From assembly GCA_038501625.1 (NCBI GenBank), contig JAZAYU010000015.1, positions 5,354,991-5,418,990 on the forward strand: DNA of 64,000 nucleotides, read 5' to 3'. Made by a program: the position numbers and the translations under genes. Below the pieces are notes generated by a model. It was not told the DNA's origin and did not search any database. It saw only the letters and a list, made by a program, of their open reading frames with translations. Every line of letters starts with the position of its first letter. Position 1 is the stretch's first letter. Positions 33,946 through 48,400 of this stretch are shown piece after piece. The stretch is from Corbicula japonica (Eukaryota; Mollusca; Bivalvia; Venerida; Cyrenidae).

Positions 33946-35055
33946 CAGGGTTGCCAGCACCAAGGATGAAAAAAATTTCCTGACTTTTTCATGACTTTTC
34001 ACTGACCAAATCAGGTTTTTCACTGACCAATAATACCGAACGTAAACGGCCGCTAACACCCCTACTGCTGCCCAATCCACCCATAAGTACATTTTTTATT
34101 ATTTTAACAATATATTATTACATTATTTAACAATTAAAGCATCATTTATATATCAAGTATAAAGTTTGATAGATTTAAGTTTAGTGAAATATTAAAATAT
34201 GTACTCTTACCAGATTTAACCAATACTTCTCTGATAATTTGCAACTAATGTATTCTTATTCTTCATACAGAAACTAAATGAATAAACATAGTATAAAGCA
34301 AGAGATGATCACAACTGAAGCTAAAGTATCCATTATTCACTAATGACTGGAATAATCATCAAATGCAGATTAAAAGAAATATACTAATCTGTAAAATGCG
34401 CCAGCAAACAACATACCATTTTACACAAGTAAAACAACCCCTCCAGACAGAATGCCCAAACATGTTTTCTTCATGGTGTAAAAAATATTTTTATAAATAA
34501 CTCAAATATGCTGTTTACACCATATAAGTGAAACAAAAACACACAATTTAGCCCGTTCAGTGCTTGGATAAACTTAGAAAAAATGCATGTAGGTTTTGAA
34601 GATCCCTGTTCCAATCCAATAAATATTAATAATTAATAGTCTGATCCATATGAAAAATATGTCAACCACATATACAATGGGCCTAATGGAAAATAGGTCA
34701 GTTGATGCAGAATGTATGCTTAAATTTTCAAATTAATCTAGAGAAAATTTTTGAAGTTTTTGTCACAAGATTAAAAAAAATCATGCAACTGTTATAAAAA
34801 TGATGGACTGAGCCACATAAAAAATGTCGGGTACATCTACACATGATACCAAGTACCTCACTTGTTTAAATTTGTAAATGCAATCTTTAATAAAATAGAA
34901 CAATTTTTTTCTTTCAAATTTATTTTTCCCTGACTTTTCACTGACTTTTCAGGATTTTTATCTTTCACTGACCAATTTTCAAAATTCCCTGACAATTCCC
35001 TGACCTTGAAAAAAAATCAAATTTCCCTGACTTTTCAAGTCCGCTGGCAACCCTG
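33946..35055. mobile_element. hAT-like element with CAGGGTTGCCAGC ends
   Basis: CAGGGTTGCCAGC at the left end is the exact reverse complement of GCTGGCAACCCTG at the right. Subterminal regions repeat 'ctgacttttca' and 'cactgacca' several times on each side. It has no transposase. The flanking 8-mers (TGTTGAAT, TGGTTATT) match at only 5 of 8, so the duplication has decayed. Confidence 0.8.
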
Positions 35056-35176
35056 TGGTTATTTGTGAACAGTAATAGCAAATATATAATTTTACTGCAT
35101 TTATACTCAAACGCTATTTAAGAATCAGATGGGCCTCATGAAAATATCCCCAGTGTGTGATAGGTAGTTTTACATA

Positions 35177-35667
35177 CAGGCCTCCAAGCAGGCCTGAACA
35201 AATATATAGGTTTTTTTTTATAAAGGCTACAATCTATAGAAATCAAGGCCATTTAGGGTAAAATATTAATAAATAAAGAGTAAATAAAGGGAATTTATGT
35301 CGAATTTCTTGTTGAAAAAAGAAAATAAAATATTGGGTTATTTACAAAAAAAGTTGATTTATATAAGGCAGCCCACACTCTAAAAAAAACAGATATCAGA
35401 AATAGGCAGAATTGATATTGTTTAATACTATCTGAATTATACATTATGACTTATACACAAGCAGTATCTTAATAACAACACATAAAAGGAGGAAGAAATA
35501 CAGTAGTGCAACTATTACTTGCTTAAAATTGGCACGGCAAGCAGTCAGAAAAAAATATAGGTTTTGAGTAAAAATTACAGGCTATTTGGCCTTTTAAAGG
35601 CATTTCCAGATGATTTAAAGGTTTGCAATGAAATTAAAAGTTGTTAAAGGTTTTGCTAGGAGGCCTG
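35177..35667. mobile_element. hAT-like MITE with CAGGCCTCC ends
   Basis: The left end CAGGCCTCCAAGC mirrors the right end GCTAGGAGGCCTG with one mismatch. Near the ends, 'ataggttttt' and 'ttaaaggttttg' words recur. No coding sequence and no convincing target duplication. Confidence 0.65.
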
Positions 35668-36389
35668 TGTTACAAGTACAGTATGTGTCATTATACGGTA
35701 TAAATTGAATAGGTTGTACCTTTTCCATTAACCATAGTAATCAGTTGAAAAAAAAGAATATTTTCAATAATTTAAAAAGCAGTATAAACTAGAAAACATA
35801 ATAAAAAGATATTTGAAAAATTAACCTGAAGACCCAATTCAAACAGCATAAAAACACTGCTTACAAACTTTCTTAACAAAACTCTGGCTATACATTTAAA
35901 ATTACTAGGTTTATCAAATATGAATGCATTTATACATGTAAAATGTTATTGTTTTCAGTAAAACAACATTTTTGTAATTACAAAAAAATCGTCCAAAAGG
36001 GAACTCAGAACACATTTTAAAATCTACAATCTTTAAAGAGTGTAGATTCTAGATAGTTTTCTAACATTTTTGTAGGTGTTCTAAAATAAATTTGCCGACA
36101 ATTTAAATTTGTAGACCTACTGGCACATGAAAGTCACAGTAATCTGCAAATAAATCTAAGCTATACCTAGTACAATATATTTAATAGAAGCACCCCGAGT
36201 CTGAGCAAAATTATTACATTATAACAATACTCATTCATTACCCGCTTAGGGTGTTCTTAGACAAGCTTATTCTATGGTTTTCAAAATACACCACAAATCT
36301 ACTACACAGATATGGTGTAAAATTCTTTAAAATGTGCATAACGGTTGAACTTTTCAACATATGATTTTTCTCTGGTTCTGTACTTCACT
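35668..36389. other. Downstream flank and presumed 3' UTR of HACL1
   Basis: AT-rich, without recognisable genes. The HACL1 stop codon is at 36390-36392 on the minus strand, so its 3' UTR reads leftward into this interval. I could not place the poly(A) site. Confidence 0.4.
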
Positions 36390-36431
36390 TCACATTTTGC
36401 TGGGCTGTATTGACTCCAACCATGAAAATTC
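36390..36431 (-). CDS. HACL1: HACL1 terminal exon with peroxisomal signal SKM
   Basis: 42 bp including TGA, acceptor 'ctgtttttag'. It encodes [13 protein letters not shown] and a stop. The E/D-F-x-W-L start matches the vertebrate terminal exon (DFHWL), and SKM is a functional PTS1 variant (vertebrates use SNM). A nearer acceptor at about 36853 would give V-L-stop and lose the signal. Confidence 0.9.
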   Translation of the reverse strand, partial: EFSWLESIQPSKM

Positions 36432-39400
36432 CTAAAAACAGAACATTTACAGATAAACTACATTTTTTATGAATGGACGGATAGATGATGGACAAGACCC
36501 TATCATATTGGGGGCATAACAACATCCCAATTGATGAAACATACATTGTATTGGGAAACATTTCAATCTTTAGAAATGAATCAAACGTTTTTCACAACCC
36601 ACTGATAATATTTCCATTATCAATTTAATCATTTACCCTAATGGTACTGGAACAGAATATAACTGCATTTACAACCAGTGTAGAATGACACAACTTATAA
36701 CAACAGCCTTAAACTGTTCTCCCAACATTGGTTTTAAAGACAACAATTCTTCTTGGTGTTATTACATAAAATGAAAAATCTTCCATCGTTTGTGACAAAT
36801 TTCCTTCTTTATAATGATATTCAAAATCTCCTACTTCTTCAAAGTACCTGGGAATTAAAAAAGTTTCACTGTTAGTGTTAACAAACTTCCTAGACCTCCC
36901 ATACCTGACTTCTTCTATCAGCCATTGTGTTGATCATGATGTTAACCATAGAAGCCTGTTTCTTGTTAGCAAGTGATTCCTTTAGAGCCTTTTGTATTTC
37001 TTCAGGTTTCTCTACAAAGTATCCATTACCTCCAAAGGCTGCCAGTACCTTGTCATACCTGGCATTTGGTGATAGAACTGTCGGTGGGTGGCTAAAAAAA
37101 TAGTCAACATATTAAGTGATGTGCTGATTTATCACATACTCAAAGAATCGTCTCCAATATCTGCTGCAACCTGATGATCAACTCAATTGTTATTTATTGA
37201 AATCAAATATACAGAGTTACTGTTTGCTAAATATACGAGACTAGATGCTTGTTTACAGCATGGCGAGACTGTTGTAAAGAAAGAAATGTAATGCTGACAC
37301 AGACCCATACAACAAATTGTCACACACTCACAGAGGTGACACATAGTCGACTCAGACATGAATAACAGATTGTCACAAAGGTTATATATAGTCGACTCAG
37401 ACATGAATGAATATCAGAGGTGACACATAGCCGACTCAGACATGAATAACAGATTGTCAAAGAGGTGACACACAGTCAACTCAGACATGAATAACAGATT
37501 GTCACAGAGATGACACAAAACCAACTCAGACATGAATAACAGATTGTCAAAGAGGTGACACATAACCAACTCAGACATGAATAACAGATTGTCAAAGAGG
37601 TGACAAATAACCAACTCAAGACATGAATAACAGACTGTCCAAGAGGTGACACATAACCAACTCAGACATGAATAACAGATTGTCACAGAGGAGACACATA
37701 GCCGACTCAGACATGAATAACAGATTGTCAAAGAGGTGACACATAGCCGACTCGGATATGAATAACAGATTGTCACAGAGATGACACATAGCCGACTCAG
37801 ACATGAATAAGATTTTCAAAGAGGTGACACATAGTCAACTCAGACATGAATAACAGATTGTCAAAGAGGTGACACATAGTCGACTCAGACATAAATAACA
37901 GATTGTCAAAGAGGTGACACATAGTCGACCATAGCCGACTCAGACATGAATAACAGATTGTCAAAGAGGTGACACATAGCCGACTCAGACATGAATAACA
38001 GATTGTCACAGAAGTGACACATAGTCGACTCAGACATGAATAACATATTGTCAAAGAGGTGACACATAGCTGACTCAGACATGAATAACAGATTATCAAA
38101 GAGGTGACACATAGTCAACTTAGACATGAATAACAGATTGTCAAAGAGGTGACACATAGCCGACTCAGACATGAATAACAGATTGTCAAAGAGGTGACAC
38201 ATGGTCAACTAAGACATGAATAACAGATTAACAGATTGTCAAAGAGGTGACACAGAGCCAACTGAGACATGAATAACAGATTGTCAAAGAGGTGACACAT
38301 AGCCGACTCAGACATGAATAACAGATTATCAAAGAGGTGACACATAGTCAACTCAGACATGAATAACAGATTGTCAAAGAGGTGACACATAGTCAACTCA
38401 GACATGAATAACAGATTGTCAAAGAGGTGACACATAGTCAACTCAGACATGAATAACAGATTGTCAAAGAGGTGACACATAGCCGACTCAGACATGAATA
38501 ACAGATTATCAAAGAGGTGACACATAGTCAACTCAGACATGAATAACAGATTGTCAAAGAGGTGACACATAGCCAACTCAGACATGAATAACAGATTGTC
38601 AAAGAGGTGACACATAGTCAACTCAGACATGAATAACAGATTGTCACAGAGATGACACATAACCGTAGTGGAAAACATTGAAAATGACTTTGAAGAGGTT
38701 TGACCTGCAAATGACTCACTTTCACACTTCACTTTCAAGCACAACTGATGGTTATAATGAAAATAATGGGCAAGTTATGGTTTTCATATGAAAATGGGAT
38801 AGCCGGACATATTCTGACAGACTGTGTGACTACTATAAGCCACCTTTGACCAGCAACTGTGACCTTGACCTGTGAGATGGGGAACCTGGGGTTTGTGAAT
38901 GACAGTCTGACTCACTGAGAATAACATTGATGCTAAATTTAAAATGTTTGCTCAATCAATGTCAAAGTTTTTTAAAATATGCATATTAATTTTTTTTTAA
39001 ACAGAAGTGAATAGATTGTGTTTAAAGTGTGTCTGCATGTCCTTTATTCACTGGTATATATCATCATCTTGAAACTTTGGACATAGAATTTAGTGACAAT
39101 AATCCATTTCACCAAACTGTGTCTAGATGGGTGTTAAGTTGAACACTTGTGTCACCCTCTGGTACTATGTTGGAATCAAAATAAAAGTACAAAAAGGGGC
39201 ATAGGGGCATAACTCCATCAAATGTGATCTCGACCTAAAGAATTTGGCATCATCATGAGCATGTTGTCATAACTAATATAATTTAAAGTCTCATAAAGAA
39301 ATATTGAGAAATGGCAAAGATATAAGTTTTTCATGTCAAAATTCAGGTACAAAGGGGGCATAACTCCATCAAATGTGACCTTGACCTACAGAATTTGTCA

Positions 39401-42400
39401 TCATCATGAGCATGATGTCACAACCAATATAATTTGAAAGTTTCATGAAGAAATGGCATAGTTATAGCCAAAGTTAAGTTTTCGTAACGGACCTACAGAC
39501 AGGAAAAGCTAATCCTATGTATCCCCTTTCTTTCCAAAGGGGGACACAATAAAAGAATTGTGTTTTAAAATTAATTATAGACTTGAAAAATATAAATAAA
39601 TACAAATTGAAAGTTATAAAGTCTTATTTAACTTGTATAACTTGTATATCATGGTGGCAAAAATTAATGACACTTGCATTTCTCTTCAAACCATTGTTGT
39701 TGTTTTTTTAAAATCTAAAGAACAACTAAAATTATATGTAAATAATTCAACAATTTGTTTAATATTTTCCTGTGTTTTGCTTTGAAACTATCTTAAAAAG
39801 TTTAAAAAATTCTAATTTTATAACAGTTATTTTCTCAAGTTAATCACCATCCTCCAGAACAACAACAACTTGTCAACAAAAAAATGTAAATACGAGAAGA
39901 AAATTAAAATCTTAAACCATTTCAAAGTTTTGAGCCTTGTTTATTTGCTCAATATTAGATAATTGATGTTTTTCATTTTAAATCAGGAAAAGAACTGCAA
40001 ATTACAGTATCAATTTGCAGATGCCAAAGATTGATTTTTAAACCCCAACCACCAGACTCTTGACTCATCAATTGGACAATGAATAGTGTAAACAATGCCT
40101 TTCAATTAGAATTTCTTAATGAGGGATGAATCATGAGGCTAATTTTGAGGAAAGACGGTTGGATTTTACTATAAACAGGATGTCAGAGTCTTTATTGTTT
40201 AAGAAGCAGTGGTACATTTATTAAGAGAGAAAACAGTAAGTGGGTTGTATTTTAAAGTATTCATCTTTGACATACATGCCAGGTATCGAAAAAATAATTA
40301 AGCGAGACTGGTGACATTTTTAAGTGAGATTTGAGCAAAAATAATTGAGATTGTCTAAGCATGTCGAAATATGGTATATTTTAAATGTTCTTATATACCT
40401 TTACCTTCTTTATTTAAAGTACTACAGTCAGTTACTAGTATATTACTTTAATGAAGTAACCAGACAAACATATTTTTCAAAATCAAATAAAATATTTGTG
40501 ACTAAAATCTTTATTGTATCCCACATTTATTTTAAAAATGTCCACTGAAATTCCATACTATCAAGCCATTAGTTATCCACTAAATGCAATTACTAACTTG
40601 GCATTTATGAAAAAAGTCTAGTGTTGCATTTGCATAAAAATTATTCTTGTAGCTTTACAGGAGGAGAGCGAAGGGCACAAAAGTTTGACAAATCTTGTTT
40701 TATTCACCTTGGATTTTCTTGACAATAACCACCTTCAAAGTAATGCCCTTAGACATTTACCCATCCGTAGCCGAAAACTGTAACACTTTAAGTGAAATTG
40801 TACCCCAACTGAGACAAAAAGATGTTTGAGTAAACATATCAATTAATAAGAAAAGATAATTGAATAACACCTCATCTAACATGGGATGTTAACCCATAAT
40901 GCCAAAGGGTAATTGAAGCAGATGAAATAAACAAAATGTCATAATTTCCAATAATCACTGTCAATCAAGCGCTTTCATATCAAATTCGTCGATCCTCGGA
41001 CTTATTGGAGACATTCAAAATTGCCCTGCAGTTGACAATTTTTTTTAAGAGAAATTGAGTTTTTAGTTTTTATCCGTTAGACCGTGAGGATGGGTGAAAT
41101 TCCGAGAGTTTTTACCTCACTGCGCAAGATTTGGCATGTATGATCTTTGATCCATGGTTTTAGATTTTTAAAATTGTGAAATATTGTATTGGTATTAAAG
41201 CACCGTAAATCAGGACTCATTTAACATGATTTGTAGGTAGACGGTCGAGGTTGGTTCATGAGGATACATGACGGATACATGATGGGTTAGGCAAACATCC
41301 AATATCAATATGAAAAAGAAGAGTCTCACCTGAGAAGCCTGTCAGTTTGTTCGAGACTGTTGAACACTTCTTCACTAAAACTCTTTGTGATACCATTGTT
41401 GTTAATTATCACAAATACGATAGGCAATCGGTATCTGTAAACATTACAAATGAAATTCTGTCTTTTAGTTCTTACTATTGGAAACATTCAACTTAAATCT
41501 TAATTAGTAACTTTAACTATAATCTGTTTTTTAATTTAAAAAAATCAGTATATTTAGAAAACATTAAAACCCAGCAGTAACCGCGTGTCATAAATTAAAC
41601 AAGGGCACCGATATTACACCTGCCTTTATCTATTTTCTTTGCATGTTTATTGTAATATTGTCAAAAACATATATTGTCAGGCTTAACAGAAAGTTCTTTA
41701 CCATTTCTATCAAAATCTGCAATATTCATTTATAAAATTAAAAAAAAAAAAGAATATGAGCAAAATATCAGCAGCAGCAGGATTTTTGTTCAGTCACAGT
41801 CATAGTGAACAACATCAATATGACATTAAAACATCATCATCATCATCACCATCATAAATGATATATTCAGACAAAATCTCCAGATTTTTAATAAAGAAGT
41901 TTTGGCAGGCCTGGGTGTATTATTTCTGATCAAGAACCTTACAAATCGCATGAATGTGCCAACTGATCCGGATATATGTACCTGTAGCCCATGTAATAAA
42001 AGGATTGTCCTTAAATTAAAGCGTTATTTCAAGCTTCCCTTAATTTGCATTTGATAAAATTTCCAAGACAGATTATACTCAGCAAAAGTTTTATTGCCTA
42101 AAGTCGGTAAATAAAAGGAAAATCCTGAGCAACTGGAGCACTTTCGCTGGTTAATGACAATACCAAATAAACATTCTGACCAAGTTTAATAGATACAGGA
42201 TAATGGCATTCAATGTTGGGAAGTTTATATTATTTTTTAAGATTAAATAATTGCAGTTAAAAGACTGTAATTGCAGAGTAACTGGAGCGATCTGGCAGCA
42301 TTTATGTGCATTCTGATACAGGCCTTACACCAGTGATTTCCACATTAAAGTTAATAAACAAGAATAATTTAATGGTTTCGATGAGGTATTAATGAAAATG

Positions 42401-45400
42401 CCCTTACTAACCTGCAGACTGTTTCTACTTCAAATCCAGAGAACCCAAAGGCACTGTCCCCTTGGATACAGATAACTCTTTTTTCTGGGTAGTAGTCTCT
42501 ACAGTAAACAGCTGCAGCAATGGCAAATCCTACACCTACTCCCATAGTGCCAAATGTACCAGCATCCAACCTGTAATAGGCAAATTACAGACAAAGGCAC
42601 AAAAGCAACAATCACATTTTTACATACATTTATTTCTGAAATAGCCCCCAGTAAAAAAATATTTTTTAACTCCTAAGATGTAATAACTAACCCTTTCCTC
42701 AATATAATTATATGCATTTTTACGCATATGTGACCAGTGTAGATCCAGATCAGCCGGCATATCCTTGTCATCTGATCAGGATCTGCACTGGTCGCATTTT
42801 GGTCAGAAATGACCTAATGATTTAAAAAAAGAACAGTTTAGATCCTGATCACTTTTTCCTGAACGAAAAAAAAACAAGAGCTGTCAATTGAAATTGACAT
42901 ATGCCCGTGAAATGCAGCTTTGAAATCAAATTGGTATACATATACAGTAAAAAAATGACTGTGGAAGAGATGAAGCATACTGCATGCATATAATACAAGA
43001 AAATACGTCGCCACGCGCCGAAAGCCAGGTTTTCATTTATTACTTATACTTTTGTAAAGAAAATATCTGGTATGAAGAAACTGAACTTCTATTTTAGCAA
43101 CAGTGACCTTGAGCTTGATCACAGGCTTCTGAGTAGGAATCCGGAGTTGCATCTTGGTAAAAGCTACCCAAAGAAAGTTTGGTGTCAAAGCTAACCCAAG
43201 TAATAGTTAGAAACCTGAATTACTATTTTTAGCAACAGTGACCTTGACCGTTATCACAGACACCTGGGTAAGAATCCTAAGTAGTGTCTTGATATAAGCT
43301 ACCCACAAACCAAGTTTGGTGTCAATAGGTCAAAGCAAACTCAAGTTATTGAGCAGAAACTGAATTTCTATTTTTAGCAACAGTGACCTTGAGGTTTATC
43401 ACAGACATCTGGGTATCAATCTCAAGCTGCATCTTGATATAAGATACCAACACTAAGTTTGGCGCCAATATACCAAAGCAATCTCAAGTTACTGAGGGAA
43501 AACTGAATTTCTATCTTTAGCAACAGTGACCTTGACCTTTATCTCAGACACCTGGGTAGCAATCCCAAGCTGCCTGTTGATATAAGCTACCCACAAACCA
43601 AGCTAAGCGTCAACAGGCAATTTGGCATCAACAGATAACATTCACAAAATACTTAACAAAAAATCAAAGTAAAAAAGGGGCATAACTTTGGCAAAGCACA
43701 GTCAGGAGTTATGAAACTTGACCTGATAATTGGTACTGTGATGTCAAATAATTAAGTTAAGTTTCAAAGCTATACCTAGAATGGTAACTGAGAAAAAGAC
43801 ATCTTTCACAAAAAACTAAATAAAATGTCTAAGGTAAAAAAGGGTCATTACTTGGTCGAAATAAAGTCAGGGATTATGAAACTTGTCCTGATAATTTGTA
43901 TTGAGATGTCAGACAACTATGTTAAGTTTCAAAGTAACTGTTGTATCCTTAACGGTTAGTGAGAAAAACACAACTTTCACAAAAAACTTAATAAATTTTC
44001 TAAGTGAAAAAGGGGCATAACTATCAAAATACAGTCAGGGTTTATGAAACTTGTCCTGATAATAAGTATTGTGATGTCAGACAAAAGAATGTTAAGAATG
44101 TTAAGTTTCAAAGTTGTACCTTGAACGGTTACTGAGAAAAATGTAACTTTCACAAAAAACTTAACAACATGTTGACGCCCGCCCATCCGCCCGCCCAACG
44201 ACATACCCCAATCTAATAACCAGGATTTTTCTAAAGAAAACCTGGTTAATGAAAGATGGAAAGGATCATTTGTCTAAAGTCCATAGTAAATATCTCAAGT
44301 AAAAAACAAATTCTAAGATTAAAGGGGAGAATCCTGAAAAAATGATTATTAGAGTTATGGACCTTACCACATATAGAATAATGTGAGTGATGATAAGGAA
44401 CATATATTTGAAGTTTGAAGTAAATTCTCACTAAATATAGAAGTTAAGCAAACCAAATGAGTAAGGGCCCATAACTCTGCTTAAAGTAATCCAAGCGGAT
44501 AATCCTGAAGATATGCACAACTAGACTAGGGACAAACATTCCTGTGAAGATTCAATGAAATCCTCCAAAGGGTTTTGGAGATGGAGTGTGGACAATTTTT
44601 TAATAAAGAATTTATAGTTCAAATGACTAAGGGCCCATAACCTGGCCAAACATAATTCATGCCGAAACTCCTGAATTTATGCACAACTAAAATAGTTACA
44701 AGAATTCCTATGAAATTTAAATGAAATCCGACAATAGGTTCTGGAGATTAAGTGTAGGGTTAGGGTTAGTCAAAAAATGACAAAGGGCCCATAACTCGGC
44801 AAAAAATAATCCGAGCAGAAATTCCTGAAGTTATGCACAACTAGGCATTGTGACAAACACTCCTGTGAAGTTTCAATGAAATCCCTCAAGCTGTTTTGCA
44901 GAAGAAGCCAGGACAAGATTTTGCCGGACTGACATTTCGGAAAGACTGACGGACAGAAAGACGGTGCTATTACTATATGCCTCTCTTCAGGGGCATAAAG
45001 AGCGAACAGTGCAGATCCTGATCAGACGGCATGGATGTGTGTTTGGCGGAAATATAAACAATTATCGTCAAATTACTATTTTACCTGTGCCTTGGCAGTG
45101 CATTAGGTATACATGTTCTGCTAATGTCCATTGTATTAGCTCCCTCACTAATAACTATTGCATCCCGAGGTATGATTTTGTTCACCTGTAAATAAACATA
45201 CTCTGGTAGTTTAAAAAAAAAGACTAAATCAATATTCAGAGCAACAAAATACAGGATGACCTTGATAAGTATGACCTGTGAAAAAATACTCTGAACATTA
45301 AAGCAACCAAACTTAGCAGAAATATCTTTTTATCATTTCTCAATTTCCGTTTAAATGAATCAAAAACAAAGACCAGTTTTCACAGCAAATGGTGAACTAG

Positions 45401-48400
45401 AATGTTGTGTTCCGCGGAACACATGTGTCGCCTGCTTGCAAAAAGTTGAAATGTGGGCTTATGTTTAATCATATGTAATAAAAAGATTTTATTCATGTTG
45501 ATTTTAATACTACACCACGGAACACATGTGTCACCTAAATTGCATTTGAAAGGGGAATAACTAAAAAACCTGAGTTATCATTCTTCACCAATTGGTATGT
45601 GCATGCGGATGAGTTATTCAAAGTATTAAGTGAATTGAACAAGTAACTTCAATTTTTCAGGCTACATTATGTTTCATGTTAAAGTTGCATTTGAAAGGGG
45701 CATAACTCATAAAATACTCAAACAGGAGTTTTCATTCTTTTGACACCAATGGCGTTGTTAATGCTGATGATATATTCCAAGTATTAAGTGAATAACACAA
45801 GTACTTTCTAAATTAAAAGTTAAAGGCAAACATTAAGTTTCATGTTTAAGTTGCATTTGAAAGGGGCACAAAAAATAGTCGAACATGAGTTATCATTTGT
45901 TTGGCACAGATAGCATTGTTTGTGAAGAAAATATACTCCGAGTATTAAGTGAATAGGACAAGTTCTTTCAAAGTTAAAGTCAACATTAAGTTTCATGTTT
46001 AAGTTGCATGTACATGTGTCATAACTCAAAAAATATTGAAACAGGAGTTATCATTTTAATGTCACCAATAGTGCTGTTTATGTTGATGATATATTCCAAG
46101 AATTAAATGAATAGGACAAGTACTTTCAAAGTTATATGCTACATTAGGTTGCATTTGAAAGGGGCATAACTCAGAAATAGTCAAACAGGAGTTATGTTGT
46201 TGTATCCAATGTTGTTGTTCATGAAGATGATATATTCCGAATATTATGCTATTAAGACAAGTACTTAAAAAGTTAGAGGCAACATTAAGATTTGTGTTTA
46301 AGTTGCATGTGAAAGAGACATAACTCACAAAATAGTCAAACAGGAGTTATCATTCTTGTTGTTAGTGATGAAGTTGTTCATGAATATAATATATTCTAAA
46401 AATTAAGTGAATAGGACAAGTGCTTGTTGTCACCGATGTTATTATATGATGATATATTCAAAGTTTTAAGTGAAAAGGACAAGTACTTTCAAAGTTATAT
46501 GCAACATTTAGTTTCATGTTTAAGTTGTATCTGAAAGGGGCACAACTCAAAAAAAATATTGAAACTGGAGTTATCATTCTTGTTGTCACAGATGGCATTG
46601 TTCATGCTGATGTCATATATTCCAAGTATGAAAAAGGAGAAGTACTTTCAAAGTTGCAGTCAACATTAAGTTTCCTGTTTAAGTTGCATGTGTAAGGGAC
46701 ATAACTCATAAAATATTCAAACAGGAGTTATGATTCTTGATGTAACTTATGTTGTTGTTCATGAAGATGACATATTCCAAGTTTTAAGTGAAAAGGCCAA
46801 GTACTTTCAAAGTTATAGGTAACATTAAGTTTCATGTTAAAGTTGCGTTAAAAAGGGGCATAACTTAAACAATATTGAAACTGGAGTTATCATTCTTGTT
46901 GTCACAGATGCTGATGATATAATCCAAGTATGAAGTGAATAGGACAAGTACTTCAAAGTTATAGGCAACATTAAGTTTTATGTTAAAGCTTGGGGACTAC
47001 CGGACGACGCCAACGACGCTGATGTCGCCGGACAATAGGATCCCTATTGTGTCTACCTGCTATCGCAGGCGGCACAAAAAGTATAGGATTAAGCGTAATT
47101 CTTTCACTATTTAATAGCAGTACTGAAATACAGATTGTCAACCAGTTTCGGTTATGAACCAGTTCCGGCTTTTTTATTTCTTATCCCATGAAAGAAATAC
47201 TTCAGTAAAACGAGTGAAAATGCTAATCAATTCGCAATGAATAGCATTTGATCTAAACATTGATCTAAATATTGATGAACTTTAACATTTGATTTACTGT
47301 TTGCTTGTGATCAAGTGCCGCATTTACAAAGACTACTGGAGACGCTGGTGTGCAAAATTTGGTGACGTGTGGCAGTTAAGCGTGATATTCATCGCAAAAA
47401 CTAAACTTGTGTGGCCTCAAAACTTAAAAAATTGTTAATTTGCAATATTGTACATTATCATGGTCTCACGATCGAAAGAAAATCGTGTTAAATCTTTGCA
47501 TTCTGTTTTTGTGATGGTTTCTGTGAGAAAAGCATTTCAACCAATTCCAGATCAGTAATCATCAGGTAGTGTAGATTTTAGAATTGCAATTCTTTTCAAA
47601 GGATAAAATGGGAATTATAACTTGATGAAAAAGACATTTAAAACTAGAGGATGTGGCTGGTAAGCCTATTGGTAGTGTTTCAAGGTCCATGGAAACCTGC
47701 GTCTGATATATCCTAGACAAAGATGGTTAAGTGCTCTTAGAAGTTTCTGAATCACCAGTATCTAGCAACCCACCATGGTCAGCTTGACATAATAAGGGGT
47801 GGTGTTGTGCTACCATGTGATTATATCTTTATATGACTTTAAGGTTGTATCAGATGCACTGATTGCAATACCTGAAGGCTATGCCATGGAACTTGTGATA
47901 TCATGAGTGTTTAACTGTTTTGACAGTACTTTAATCAAAATAATTAACTAATTGCACATTTGTGTTATTTTATTTAGTACGCATTATTTTCAGAATTATT
48001 TTGAACACTAAAAACAGAAAACATGTGCGAAAATGTATTCTGTCTGTCAAATCTGACAATCAAAAACACTTTGAGAGATGTCGCCCAATTTACCAGTATA
48101 TTCACATGATTCAGAACTGAATGAATTAACCGGAATTGGTTTAAATGTGTCTCTCAATAATTGCTAAATTTGTGAAAGTTAACACATGTGGAGACTGAAA
48201 TAACTGCTACATATTTTTGGTAAGACATCTTGCATACTATAAAATATAAAACAAAATTCAAATTATTGGTATTTGTTTTTACCAGTGTAAGATAGAAATA
48301 TATTTCACTGAGTGAACTCCGGAATTCGTCTTTTCACGAGTGGGAAAGCCACGAGTGAAAATACACAATTCCAGAGTTCACGAGTGAAATATATTTCTAT

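Noticed and set aside
36790..36853. Alternative last HACL1 exon from the acceptor 'ttttaattcccag' at about 36853
   Set aside because: Would encode V-L-stop and lose the peroxisomal signal; the exon at 36390-36431 matches the family end.
37312..38665. Regular direct repeats that could be taken for a CRISPR array, and open frames up to 179 codons
   Set aside because: Units are contiguous with no unique spacers, in a eukaryotic intron. The frames exist because 45 is a multiple of 3.
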